Source of the DNA: Isoetes taiwanensis
Lineage: Eukaryota; Streptophyta; Lycopodiopsida; Isoetales; Isoetaceae
Assembly (NCBI GenBank): GCA_021234155.1
Contig: JAJEKV010000003.1
Span: forward strand, 30,797,166-30,861,165
Direction of reading: 5' to 3'
DNA: 64,000 nucleotides
Made by a program: the position numbers and the translations under genes
Shown here: one piece after another, positions 30,561 to 44,240 of the stretch
How the letters are laid out: every line of letters begins with the position of its first letter
Numbering within the stretch: the first letter of the stretch is position 1
The notes under the pieces: model-generated
What the model was told of the DNA's origin: nothing
The model's database searches: none
What the model saw: only the letters and a program-made list of their open reading frames with translations

Positions 30561-32506
30561 TTAGTGAATGACAAGAGGCACCATAAGGGATTTGCTAGGT
30601 CTCACAAACCCTTTGGCTAACAACTCATGAACCCTTTCTTTACCTCCCTCTTGTTCCAATATGGACAATCTATAAGGCTACGTGTTTGGATCCGTGCTCT
30701 AAAACCAATCTCATGTTCAATCTCTGCCAGGGTGGAAGGCTCGCAGCTCCTTAGGGGAACACGGCCCAAATCGTGATAGCAACATCCTAACTTCTTTCTG
30801 GCCTTACCTCACAATGACCTCTACTATCACACTCATAAGACAGTACTCAAAAGCAGGATAACATTCATCAATAAATAGAAGAAAACATTGATTGAAGATT
30901 TACGCATCAGCTGATCTGCATTTACCTGAATACCCATCTGGAAGCCCCGCCAAAGGACTTCAAGATAGATTCACGTCCATCATGCTTTCTCTCACACCGT
31001 GAGTGTTCCAATCAATTGTATTTAACTCACAGGCCATATCCCAAAGACCACATACCGCCAACATCCAAGAGGTCAAAATCAAGCTTTTTCCGTATCCTTG
31101 AGCCAGTGGTACCCGACAGCTTATTTATCCTCCACCCGAGAATCGGCTCACAAAGGCCCATCTACCTTGTACTTTATTAGTCTTTACACAAGGTAGGTGC
31201 GCTCTTCCACCAATTTAGAAGATAAACATGTCGTGACGCAGCCACAATCCAATAACACAACAATGCTTCGCTCATATGACTGGCCAAGACCCATCCACAT
31301 CGCCCAAAGAACATGTCCATAATGTCTTTGCTTATGGGTTAATCACGCTGCATGCCTTCTTCTGTATGGCAATGGCTGAAACCGCCTTAGATTCCACTTT
31401 CGCCACGTTGTTTAAGACGTTTTCTTTGTTCTGTGGTCGAGAGTATTCACGACTACTGTGCTCCAGTTTCAAATGCCTATAGCAGATATCTTTCTTTTCC
31501 GACTACCGGATTCTAGAGTCCGCTTTTACTTTTGACTCTCCACCGCAGCACTTGGTGATCTGTAGCTGCTCGAATTTTCGCATTCTTTTTCTCTTGAAAA
31601 ACCTGTTTCTTGAGAACTTCCTGACGCCTTCTTAAAAAAGACTCATCCTTTCCTGTCGGCCATGTAACATCGCTGCTCCCTCAGTTCCTCAAGCCAATCC
31701 CATTAATATCCTCGCTTCTTGAGAGCAACACCGATAGTGGCCACCCAGAAAGAAATCAACCCTCCGTGGTTCTGCACAAGTTCTCCAACCCCGTGGATAT
31801 TATAACCCCGGTGACTATTGATATAAGCACCGAGAACTCGCTCGCTACAGTACCGCAACTTCAAGCGCATCACGAAAGACGCATACTCCCAATAGTATTT
31901 TGAACGGACCAGGTATTCACCTCCTTTTCTATGGTAGACTATTCCACCAACTATAGGCGTCCGATTACCGCGATTCGCACAACAACCGCCTATCACCTTA
32001 TTGGTAGCCCTCGCTAAAAAGGTTCAAGCTTGTCAACCAGTCGCTTCCTCAGCAGTGCTCCTTCCCATCCCAATCCGGATCTTCGCACCTCGAGATCACA
32101 TGTCCTCCTTGCTCAATCCGAACTCTTCGCCAGACCGCCCACGCAGCCACTTAGCCTGTGTACATCCTGGTCCACTACCACAACCGCCTAGAGACTTCCC
32201 TTTCTCCGCCAAGCAGACTTCCTAGCCATCCGTGCCAGCAAGGGCTCCCAAAGTCAGCTTCTCATATCGCCTCAGTATCCAATACAACCTGAGGCCTCGA
32301 CACCCAAAGAAGTCCTCCCACTTCAGTCTGCAGAGATGGCCTGTGTTCTTGGCTTCTGCACACGCAGCAGCTAGGCCCTCAGACATCGTTCTCCTCCATA
32401 GGAGTCAGTCTCAAGCAGCAGAGGGTGTCAGACTAGGTCTCGGCCAGGCTCCATCTCGCCACTCAAGGTCCAGTTTGAATTCTAGGGGTTTCGATATTTC
32501 ATCAGC
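30561..32506 (-). other. Decayed 5' interior of the minus-strand gypsy element
   Basis: Expected to hold gag and protease by position, but no zinc knuckle or DSG motif is visible. No primer binding site was found next to the right LTR. Confidence 0.35.
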
Positions 32507-33863
32507 ATTTAACCAAAATTTTAGTACTGTAATTATTTGTATTCTCACATCAAACCATATCAAAGAGTACACAGATAAGTACTCATTTCCCATTTAGGCT
32601 ATATACCATTTGTTAAAACGCATACGACATAACAAGATGACAATATAAGATAACCATATTACCAACACCGCCACCATCACATAGCCCCGCACAAGTCTCC
32701 CACGCGGTTAAGTAACATGCATAAGAGTTGTCCAAAGATGTCAACATGAAGCAACGATCGACGACGGCAAAGAACATTGCCATTGATCGTTTAGACGTAG
32801 GGGATATTGTCCCATACCAATATCTTTTCGTCCACCTCACCAGCACTCACAAGCATCTGTGTAATTCAAGCATGTTTATTCACGTATGAAATGTCTATGC
32901 CGCGATAAACTCCGCAAAGACTACAACAAGCATCACCGCAAAGACTATTGAGATCTGTCGTGCTGTGTTGGCAACACCCCTGGGCTTGCCCACTCACGTA
33001 ATTAGATACTAGGCCTCGCTTTATAGCAGCAGCCAACATAATTTGTTATGCTGCACTCCAGTAGTGAAACAGTTGCAATCTGACTGCCAGAGTACTGGCT
33101 GCGGCGAGTTCCGCCTCTTCTCCAAAGGGAGAAATTTATCAAGCACTACTTATATTAGCGGCAGATTCACTTTACGCTTAATCCTTCCGGTCGAGGTTAA
33201 CCACCCTAAAACCAGCCCCTGTTTCGCGTAGTACGGATAATTCCGACCTGCACCCGGCCTTCTCCGGGCAATTCGCCCCATTTCGACTCTCCACTACCTC
33301 GCTTCACAACAAGCTTCGTTAAGCTTCCCAAATCCTCTCAACTGCTTCCTTCCTGCCTCGCTGTAACCTCCCTCCTAACGTAAACAGAGGCTCGCTGGCC
33401 CTCACACGCGGGCACCGCCCCAATGGTGGTGGATTATGCTGGAAGCTATCTGCCTCATCCGGATTGGATCCGGCCACAGAGCAAAGTCAAAGGTTGGGCC
33501 ACGTGCTCAAAACCACAGCCCGGCTGCAGTCACTTCATAAAGCCTACGGTTCATGTAAAACCATTAAAGGTATTTATTACCTTAGTTTTTATTTTATGGG
33601 TTGCTTAACCCATTCAACCATTGTTCTCCTTTTACATTATATCCATAATGTATTTTAGGCAATCAAAAGCAACTAATCTATATCATCAAATAGTTGCGCC
33701 CCCCAGTCTAGAACTACTAAAAAACTATACCCTAGGCTGGGGAGAACAACATGCGACCATTACACATCTATGGCCCAAACCCATAGAACATTTCTTCATT
33801 ATGCCTCAAACGTTACATGCATGCACACATCACACAATGGTCTCAGGAATTTTAGGCATAACA
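32507..33863 (-). repeat. LTR of the minus-strand gypsy element (right copy)
   Basis: Direct repeat of 26337-28029; starts (minus strand) TGTTATGCC at 33863. Confidence 0.6.
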
Positions 33864-35776
33864 TTACCCCCGACTTCTTGTCCCATAGCCGCAACAAATC
33901 AAACCAAGAGATGTCGTGCAATTCTGTAGTACAATCAACACCAACACTCTCGCAACGCCATAACGCACAGCAAGAGACCTCCCATGTACAGACGTCTATG
34001 TCATGCAACAATATCGGATATAGAGTCAGCCCTTTAGTTGCCAAGACAAAGAGTTCAAGATGAAAGATCTTTTCAACCTACGCCACCTTCAAAGTTTCTT
34101 TTGAAAAGCCGCATGAAGATTTCAAGTGACCAACTACACCATCAAAGACCAGTAAGGAGAGGTTTAAACTAACAAAGTCAACTCTCATCAAAGGGGAGCT
34201 TAACGCCATGAGATCAAGTATCGAGCTTACTCTAAGAACGTATCTTGCAACTTCAAGGTATTAAAGAGGATGAGCCTTCAGCAAGCTCGTGGATCTAAGG
34301 CCATGGGCCTAGTAGATTAAATGTATAGATGCGAACATCCATACAGATTAGAAGGCACTTCCGATATTCGCCGAAAGGATTGCCCCAACATTGAGCCAAG
34401 GCCGCCAAGGACATGAAACCATAGGAGTGACCAAAGTACCAACGACAGCTAACGTACACTAACGACAAACCACTCGCGAGATTGGATCACCTCGCTAAGA
34501 AGGAATCATTACTAGGATAATGCTGACCATGTATGTGCTAGTGTTTCAAAAGAATAATCCAACCAAAAGAAAAGAAGCGTATCCAAACAAGTCCGCCAAC
34601 TTGTTACTATGGTATCAATTGACAGTAGGAATATTCCCAAGAGTTTAAATAACTAAGAAAGAGGGAATCTCTAGAATATAAAAGAATAATACATGTAAGG
34701 TACATCTAAAATAAGAATTATAGTAATCAAATAGTCTTTTGAGACAAAAGGAATTGTCATAATGACAAAACCTTGTAGTTTAGAATCGTTCTAACTAAGT
34801 AGGTAACCCATAGCTATATTGAAATAAATGATAACGTAATACGTATATCCATCTTAGATGGTTATATATGTCAGCTAAGGCTAGTAAATTAATGCGCTAA
34901 ATAAGAAGCGTATAACCTCTTAAGGGGAGAGAATAAATATGACGTTGTGTACAACGCCATTGAAGGGGTGCAGGACCATTTTCTTTTCGAAGAAAGTGGG
35001 AGGGCTCAATCTCAGGATTGAACGTACTTGCATCGAATTGACCGACCCGTAGAATAGAGTTCACTCGGCAATGGCGGGGCGAATAGAGCGTAAAATAGAT
35101 AGATACCTTAGGCTCAGGAGGCCTTTAACGTCGGCGAGGCCCGGCGTGGTAGCTAACTACACCAATGAAGTGGAGCAAAACTATGGGAGCAATGCAACGA
35201 CCAAGTCATCTCCAAATTACTCAATGCCAGCTCAATGGGTGGATGCGTTCTAGCCTTAGGTAAGGTGTGCGCATGTATTATAAGCTTTAATGTGTCTTAT
35301 AGATAAGTTAAATATAGATCCTAATAATTGCATAGAAATTGATGTACGTATATAAGTTAAATAACAACGATAATGTGAGTTAGCATGTTAATTAATCCTT
35401 CGCAGGGATGCAATTCCTTCCAAGGATAGCTATATGATCTCGAGATCCTTATAAATATAACTAGAAAATAGAATTCGGATATACTTAAGCGCATCTTAGG
35501 GATATACTTCCAAGGGTAATGCAACACCCAAGGAAGAGAATAAGAAGCACATCTAATTCTTGTGTATGATAACTAAAACCTTCTCTATGTAACAATAGGT
35601 CTAAAATCAGGGTTATTGTTTAAGTAATCGCGATCTAAAAGTAATTAAATATTGTAAAGCTTAGAGTAAATATAATTGTACTATCGGAAGTAATGTATCC
35701 GATGCTATGATAACGTTAATTCATAAATATTACGTTAAGGTAATTATGTTAATCACATGCATTAAAGGGAGCCAGC
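33864..35776. other. Decayed transposon interior
   Basis: No gene supported. Parts (for example GATCACCTCGCTAAGAAGGA near 34485) recur inverted near 46480, so both stretches derive from the same repeat family in opposite orientation. Confidence 0.4.
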
Positions 35777-36870
35777 AAAAATCGGCTCAGGCATGTCGAT
35801 TTGTGTTTAGATTAATTTCATGTGTAGTTAAGTATAATCTACGCATGCAACCTATGAGGTAAGGGTTGCATGCGTTGCTACCGATGATGAGATTACTACG
35901 GTGATCTCTAGGGCGTGGTGTAATGTCAATGTAGGCATGACCGCATTTCCGATTGGATGAGTGGAAGGTAGATTAGAAAGTCTACTTCTGTTCCACGGAG
36001 GTAGACGACCTCGAGAGAAAGGAGGTCATTCAGGAATGCATTGATAGGAAAAGCACCTCTAGCCCCATATATGCTTTGATAGGAGGAATCTGGCCTTCAC
36101 GCCCATATACGGGAAGGACCTATCCTCCACGCTGGGCAACTAGGGTGTAGGCATGAGCGGCATATAGGCATATAGGCGCTGTCTCCACGGCCATAATGGA
36201 AGATTCACCCTCTTCCTACGCCGGGAGATTAGCCATGCATCCATGTAGATAGGTGGGGTGGTCACCATGGATAATAAAATAGTACATTAATGTCTTAAAC
36301 ATTACCTTAGAGTAATTATAATAATTAAGATAGTAAGCGTGTAATTATAGATATTGTAAAATTAATACAGGATTTTAAGGTGCGAAGACTTGCAACACAA
36401 ATTTTGTTGGAATGTGTTGCAAGGAATGAAGAATACCTTAAATAATAATTGTATATGAAAGTGTTAAATTGTGATAAACTAAATGTGCCCATCGCAGTGG
36501 TGGTCTAGTGGTAAGGCCTTGGATTGGGGTGATCCCCACCAGGGTTCAAAACCCACTGGCTACCATCGGGTGGGAGACGTGGGTGGGTGCAAGTCCCACC
36601 AACCATGCCTTCAATAAAAAAAAATAAACTAAATGTTGTGATAACATAAACTAATAAGTACCTTGTTTTAATAGAAGTTACGATTTGACAAGTTATTTGA
36701 TAATGTAATGGCGTAATAATGATTTAAAAATATTGCCTTAAGGTAATCTTAATAAATGTGTAAGTATAATAGTAATAAATTGTATACATCAAGTTGGTTG
36801 CAGGACAGGAAGAGCCCAAGGTGGGGAGACTCCTGATGCTGCGGACAACATCAATTCAAGGTGGGGAGAA
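35777..36870 (+). mobile_element. 3' UTR of another relative of the H3 element
   Basis: Homologous to 18059-18963. It starts with AATCGGCTCAGGCATGTCGA (end of pol in the H3 element) and includes the conserved stem-loop near 36385 and the doubled polypurine tract ending at 36870. It is interrupted by a SINE at 36486-36623. Confidence 0.85.
36486..36623 (+). mobile_element. tRNA-derived SINE
   Basis: Contains the RNA polymerase III A box TGGTCTAGTGG and B box GGTTCAAAACC, a tRNA-unrelated body and a short A-rich tail. It is flanked by the 12-bp duplication ATAAACTAAATG (36474-36485 and 36624-36635). Box spacing and the A-tail make a SINE far more likely than a functional tRNA gene. Confidence 0.88.
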
Positions 36871-37590
36871 TGTGACGTTCCAGCATAACATATGGTATGA
36901 ATACGTATATTATACTGACACGTCACTAGTACATGTCGACTCAGACGACATGTACACGGCGACCATAAAGGGTAGTACCCTAGGGTACGACCTTGTGAAC
37001 CATTATATTGCACATGTTAAAGCAACATGTGAATATAATCCCTTTTTGCCACGTGGCAATGACCCATTGACCAAAAGGGACCAGCCCTAAATTCGTGGGG
37101 ATAAAGGGGCATAAACCCTAAAAGGGAAACCCTTTCAGTTCTCAGCCCCTGAGCCTCGGATTGGAGCAGCAGAGGATGCATTTTCGCCTGAACGGGAGCA
37201 TAGAAGTCGGATCTCCCAGGTTGCAGCTCGATTCAAGATCAGCAGACTCGAGATCAGCAGCATGGACGCTTTCAGAGGAGTGGGAGCCAGCCAAGATGCA
37301 GGTGGGTGGTTGATTCAATAGGTAGATCCGAGTTATCAGGCCTCTTTCATTAGGTTTAGCATCCATTCTTAGCTATAGGCGACCCCTACAGCCTAAGAAT
37401 GATAGACACTAACTCGGACTCAATGGTGTCAACTGACAGGCAGGGCCCAAGGGGGATTCACTCATGTATAAGGGGGATAGGCCATCTGCGTGCATGGGGT
37501 GGCAAAAAACCCCCCTGTATACGGATCTTTAAAAGCAAATTTTGACCCCTTTCGAATAAAAATTACCTAGGATAGTGCAAAAAATACTAG
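36871..37590 (+). repeat. LTR fragment of the relative, with leader exon
   Basis: Starts TGTGACGTTCCAGC directly after the polypurine tract, so it is a 3' LTR. The right end is lost where an inverted LTR piece begins. Confidence 0.75.
37262..37301 (+). CDS. LTR leader exon (13 codons + 1 base), relative
   Basis: ATG opens MDAFRGVGASQDA plus G, then donor GTGGGT. Length and phase are identical to the exon at 7814-7853 although the LTRs are strongly diverged. Confidence 0.55.
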
Positions 37591-37593
37591 AAA

Positions 37594-37745
37594 AAGGACC
37601 ATCCATCTGCCCCTCCTGTGCACACTTTGCAGATAGGCTGAATCATGCTATGGCATGGACGTAGCCTTTCAAAGACGCAATCTCATAGAATCACCCTATG
37701 AGACTACTCCATGGGTGGCTAGAGGATCGTGGCCCCACTGACGAT
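37594..37745 (-). repeat. Inverted LTR fragment
   Basis: CTGCCCCTCCTGTGCACACT is the reverse complement of the conserved LTR stretch found at about 8510, 20210 and 61520. It matches the minus-strand LTR near 44655. Confidence 0.75.
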
Positions 37746-38557
37746 TACACATCTGTCCCACATTGTTCATGCATAAAAGTCGAATGTTGCATCGCTTTCA
37801 ATAAGGGCATGCATATAGCCAAAATCCTCCCCAACCACAAAATTGAGGGATGCTTTTTGGTGACTCATCCTAAGGTGGAATCACTGCTCTCATCCTAAGG
37901 TGTAATCACATTTTTGCCCAACAAACTGAAAAGAAATGGACATATCACACCATTTAGCATGGGCAGGCATCCTGGTATCACATTAGAGATGCCCAAGTTT
38001 AGTGCACGCAGGAGCTCAATGTTACCAAGAAGTGTTTAAGACCCAAGATTAGAGTTGATTCAAGAGCAATTTAGGCTCAATTCAGTGCTATGCAGGGGCA
38101 ATCCTATCAACAAACACAAATTTGCAATGGGGAACAAGAAGCAAATATTTAAAGAAGAATGAATCTCACCATCGCTTGAGGCCCGTTAGGACAACTGGCA
38201 GGCGCCATGACCAAGTTTAGCATCTCAACAAGATCATCTGACGAAATTCTAATGACCTTGAAATTTGTCCTTTCTGGCAGTTACCGGACAACCTATTACT
38301 AGTGGCGCCGCTTCACATATCAAGCTGAAATCAACAGAAGGTGTAAAAACAAGTCGTTTTGGGTCGAAATTCCAAGGTATAGTTTCAAAAGTTGCAAAGA
38401 CGAGGTTATCAGCCGAAATTTTTAATCCTTTTTGAGATTGAAAGAGAAATTGGATTTAAAATGTCTATTCTTTTTTAGATTGAAAAAGAAATTGGATTTA
38501 AAATGTGTATTGTTTTTTTTAAGGAACTTTTCCGAAGTCGACAGTTTCTTTTCGCAT
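37746..38557 (+). other. Upstream region of the isocitrate dehydrogenase gene
   Basis: No gene seen. Two imperfect copies of a ~42-bp unit (GAAATTGGATTTAAAATGT, near 38445 and 38490) lie just before the start codon. No strong TATA box is evident. Confidence 0.45.
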
Positions 38558-40229
<1,672 letters not shown>

Positions 40230-41549
40230 AACAAAGCCAGCTAAGATTTATTAATGCCTTCACTGCATCGCTTTAATCCATTGATGCAAGAAGTCATGCT
40301 CATATAATTCATGACCTGGGAATTTGTTGGCACTATTAGATGCTCCACAAGTTCTTATACTCTTGAAACCATTTGTGTAACAATAAGAGTCAATAAATTT
40401 ACTGTGCCCGATCAGTTGCTGATTTATGGAAGAACTGACCCTTACGTTAGGCATCTTGCAGCAATGCCAGTCTAGTGCCACTTCTTAAAATCCACCTGCA
40501 AAAGCCCCAATATATTACACATATTGTTCCAACATGTTAAAATATGAGGTAGGTTGCACATATACACACACAACTACGGTTCAGGTTCATGTTGGATTGG
40601 TGTATAAGACCACAATTTTAATTTCTCTATCATCAGTAGTCATTATCTCCGCTTGTCTAGTATCATCATTACTGCAAAGGTTTTTTCCTTGAAAACCTTT
40701 CGAGGCAGGGGTTTTTTAATCCTAGTAGTAATGATTGTACTAGTCCATTGTATGGGTCCCATGACCTATTGCTCTCCGTGGACGTTAAAAAAACTATTCT
40801 ATTCTATTCTATTCTATTCTATTCTATTCTATAACTTGGTTTGTGGGAAGTCGCATAATCGTGCTGGATATGCCTAATAAGTCATCAAGATTGCTGGAAA
40901 ATGAATGCGAACAGTTGAGATTTCTTATTCTCTTGCATGTTATGATGTTTTAGGCAACAGACTTCCATGGTTGCCATGTGTCCTTGCGTCTAACCTTGGC
41001 CAAGGTGCAATTTTTTTTTCTAGACTTATATGATTTTCGCCATTTCCAAGGAGTATGTACGTAAGAATTCTTTTTGAAATTTAAATCAAAAACTTGTTAG
41101 GGTATGGTCGCCCTCTGTCGTGACCCCACCTCGGAGCATGCGTCAGCCCCCCATCCCTTCGCAGTTTAACTGGTCCACAAGTCTACGGACTGTCGTATTG
41201 TGGCTAGGTGTCATCGACTGGGTTTCCGTCAACCGAGACACAAGCGTCCATCAACCGTGCCTGCCGTTGCCTCTGTCGTGAGTTCAGGTCCCAGGCACCG
41301 TGCACTGAGTGACCATATCCGTGCACTGGATGACCATATCCGTGCTGGAGAAAATACCCCGAGCATGCCGATTTGAAAGACGAATTCAATGCGGGTGATT
41401 TGAATTGGCGTCCAAACCTAGCACTCGATTGCATTCTTCTGAATTCAATTCTCCGACTCCTGCTATGGCTTCCATGGACATAAAATCCTGGCCTCCTTTC
41501 ATAGTTCATATGTTCTCAAGAGGAGGTTGCGAAGAGCACGAAGACAGCC
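40230..41549 (+). other. 3' flank of IDH, with a (CTATT)n microsatellite
   Basis: No further gene. A CTATT repeat of about eight units occupies roughly 40793-40832. The region from about 41100 is richer in GC and may be the 5' part of the following transposon. Confidence 0.5.
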
Positions 41550-43409
41550 ATGGTTTTGACGAGGGCACGAAAAGATACCGATGTTGAAAGAGGTACCAGG
41601 AGACCGGCATCATCTAAGAGGGTTTGCGCGCCTAGGACAAAGAAGAGGGCACCACAAGGCAGTGCTGCTACCAGTCCAATGCCAAGGAGGCCGAGTAGGA
41701 GAGGTCAATGGACAGAGGAGCAAATGCTGGACATCCTCGAAGAGGTACAAGTGAACTTGCATTTCAATTAGAGAGCCATCAAGGAGGTCTGGTATACCAG
41801 AATCCACAATCCGAGATTGGCTATATGGTCGAACAACCCACAAGCAAAGAAACTATCCACAAATATTGACAACTCTCCAAGAGGAGGAGCTAGTTAATTG
41901 GGCCCTTAGTATGGCAGAGCAAGGAATGGGAGTTACCCTATCTGCTATCAAGGAAAAGGCAGCAGAGATGGCTAGAGCAGGGGTCTTGTGGGATATCTGG
42001 AGTACCAGGCAGTAAGTGGTGGAAGCTTTTTAAGCAAAAATACCCCGAAGTTGCACTCAGGAGTGCAGAAACCCTAGATGTGGCTAGGGCCCGTGCCATG
42101 ACCCAGGAGAACCTCGACAACTTTTATGCCAGGCTCAAGCAGATTTATGCTGAGTTTGCCTTCCCAGCCTCACAGATATGGAACGCTGATGAGACATGAA
42201 TTCAGGTAGGGAAAGTGAAGGGGCTGAAAATCATAGCTAGGAAGGGGAGAACAGGGTGAGTGAGGTCGTCATGAACAACAGGGAGTGGGTTACAATTTTG
42301 GTATGTGTTAATGCTGAGGGGTATAGGATCCCCAACATATACATTTTTAAAGGTAGTCAAATGAGGCAGGACAACATTGGAAGATGTGAAGAGGGTGCCA
42401 TTCAGGCTGTCCAGACTTCAGCTTGGATGACATCAAAATTGTTTAAATCATGGCTATCACATTTTGCAGCAAGAGTCCCAGGTGGTGTATCTCCAGATCA
42501 GCCTCACCTTATCATTTTGGATGGTCATGGCAGCCATGTGGATCTAGAAGTCATATTGGCAACAAGAGAGAAGGGCATTCACTTTGCCTTATTGCCTGCA
42601 GACACGTCTCATAGGCTTCAACTTGTAGATGTGGCATGCTTTGCCCCTTTCAAGGCATCATTCAAGAGACTTAGGTCTGCCTACATGGTTAGCAAAGGGA
42701 GCAGAGCCAAAGAGGGAGGAGATAGCAGAATTGAATTTCACAATCAATTGCATGTGGCCTAACACCCCACAACATCAAGGCAGGTTTTAGGGCCACTGCT
42801 ATCTGGCCCTTTGACCAAGAAAAGGTTAAGCCAGGCCAAGAGTGTACCAGGTTTGGGAGGGTGCATGTTGAAGACATTACAGAAGGCCATGAGCAAGCTG
42901 GAGAAGAGTACCATCCAGATGCACCAATGGAAGGGTTTGACATGGCAGAGGTGCACCTGCTATGGGAGGCCTTGCCTGGACAACTCCCAACTGATGTGCA
43001 AAATGACCAAGTGCCACACATTCAAGCTGGTGAGCATGTGGAACAATCTGTGCATGTGGAACATACACATGAAATTGGTGGTGAAGGTGCTACTGCAATG
43101 ATGGCTTCTCATACTCGTGTAAGTTAGGTGCATGTCCATGATGTTGGAGGGTCTATGGCTGGTCTGCAAGGACCATCTCAAACGTGTGTGCGGCCATCAC
43201 AGGCCATGAGGGCAAGGAAGAGGGGCTTTGCCCCAGATCTAGGGGGAAGAGTGCACATATCGAGTGATGGTTTCTGCAAGGCATTAAGAGCAGAACAAGC
43301 AAGAAGGGCAGAGGCCGAAAAATTGAAATTGGAGCAGCTGGCAGCAAGGAGGGTCGAGACTGCAAGGAAAGAGAGAAGGCTGCCAAGAGGGCACAGGCTA
43401 ACAGGGAGG

Positions 43410-43442
<33 letters not shown>

Positions 43443-44010
43443 AGGAAGATAGCTGATGCAGCTGAAGCTGCAAGTGCGGCAAGGCTTAGGGAGTTTACGT
43501 ATCCAAGGGGGGTGTCTAGAGTGGCATCTGTTTTTGGTTTTCAAAGGGTATTGAGTGAGGAGGTGAAGACAAGAACGTTACAGGTGAGGAACAGGCTGAG
43601 AATGAGGCAAGAGTTGAGTCCACTTAGGGCAGTCAGCCCACTTGGGGCAGCCATTACAGGCAATTAGACGTGCCCAGGTATTGACCAAAACCTTGAGCCT
43701 GCTAGTCCTGTTAGTCTTTGTGTAGATCTGAACTCACAACCATTGGAGGATGGTGATGAGATGCAAGTCATGTGCAGTTTAGATGACACACATATCTGCT
43801 CGGGTGATGCTGGACATGGGCAGAATGTAAGCATTGAGGGTTGCATACCTCTAGTTAGATCTGTAGCAAACCCAATCAGCACACTCAATTCTGCATTGAA
43901 GAGGTGGGACTTGCCAGCTCCACAGCATTGGTCATGGCAACTCATTAAGACTGGACACACAGGGATGCAGCCAATTCAAGACCCCAACATGACCAAGATG
44001 TTGCAATAGA
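41550..44010 (+). pseudogene. Pogo/Tigger-like DDE transposase, broken
   Basis: An N-terminal basic piece (41550-41771) is followed by fragments of a helix-turn-helix region (MAEQGMGVTLSAIKEKAAEM near 41911). Then comes the first catalytic motif WNADET, directly followed by TGA near 42197, and an intact core block 42256-42762 with NNREWVTILVCVNAEG, HLIILDGHGSHVDLE and LLPADTSHRLQLVDVACFAP. The last two motifs are typical of the pogo/Tigger/CENP-B-like branch of Tc1/mariner transposases. Downstream frames to about 44010 (including an Arg/Glu-rich helix at 43128-43667 with a GA microsatellite near 43410-43434) are probably its C-terminus in pieces. Several frame breaks and the stop make it inactive. 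Confidence 0.75.
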
Positions 44011-44240
44011 CAAGGCAAGGATTATCAGGGAGATGGTGGAAATTGTGGTGGACCCTGCAATTATTAGCCGTGCAAGGGGCATGGATGTTGGGTTTGCAAG
44101 AATATGGAGGGCTGAGATGGTTCGTGAAACCCAGCCAACTCCAAGGTTTGGGGAGGGGACCTCATTCATAGCTACACCAGCTGGTAGTCAGGTATGCTCG
44201 TTCACCTAGCATTCTTGATTTTAAGTCTACATTTTATTTG

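Larger units (their letters stand above)
26337..33863 (-). mobile_element. Decayed minus-strand Ty3/gypsy element with LTR-like direct repeats
   Basis: Direct repeats at about 26337-28029 and 32507-33863 share CACATCAAACCAT, GACATAACAAGATGAC, GAGGTTAACCACCC and GGTCTCAGGAATT. Read on the minus strand they begin TGTTATGCC after a purine run (CGGGGGTAA), the layout of a 3' LTR after a polypurine tract. Between them, minus-strand RT, RNase H and integrase pieces are recognisable. The right repeat is also preceded by a similar purine run, so it may descend from a tandem or nested arrangement. Outer limits are approximate. Confidence 0.65.

Noticed and set aside
36486..36623. Functional tRNA gene
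   Set aside because: The A and B boxes are present but the cloverleaf is not completed; an extended body, an A-rich tail and a target duplication identify a SINE.
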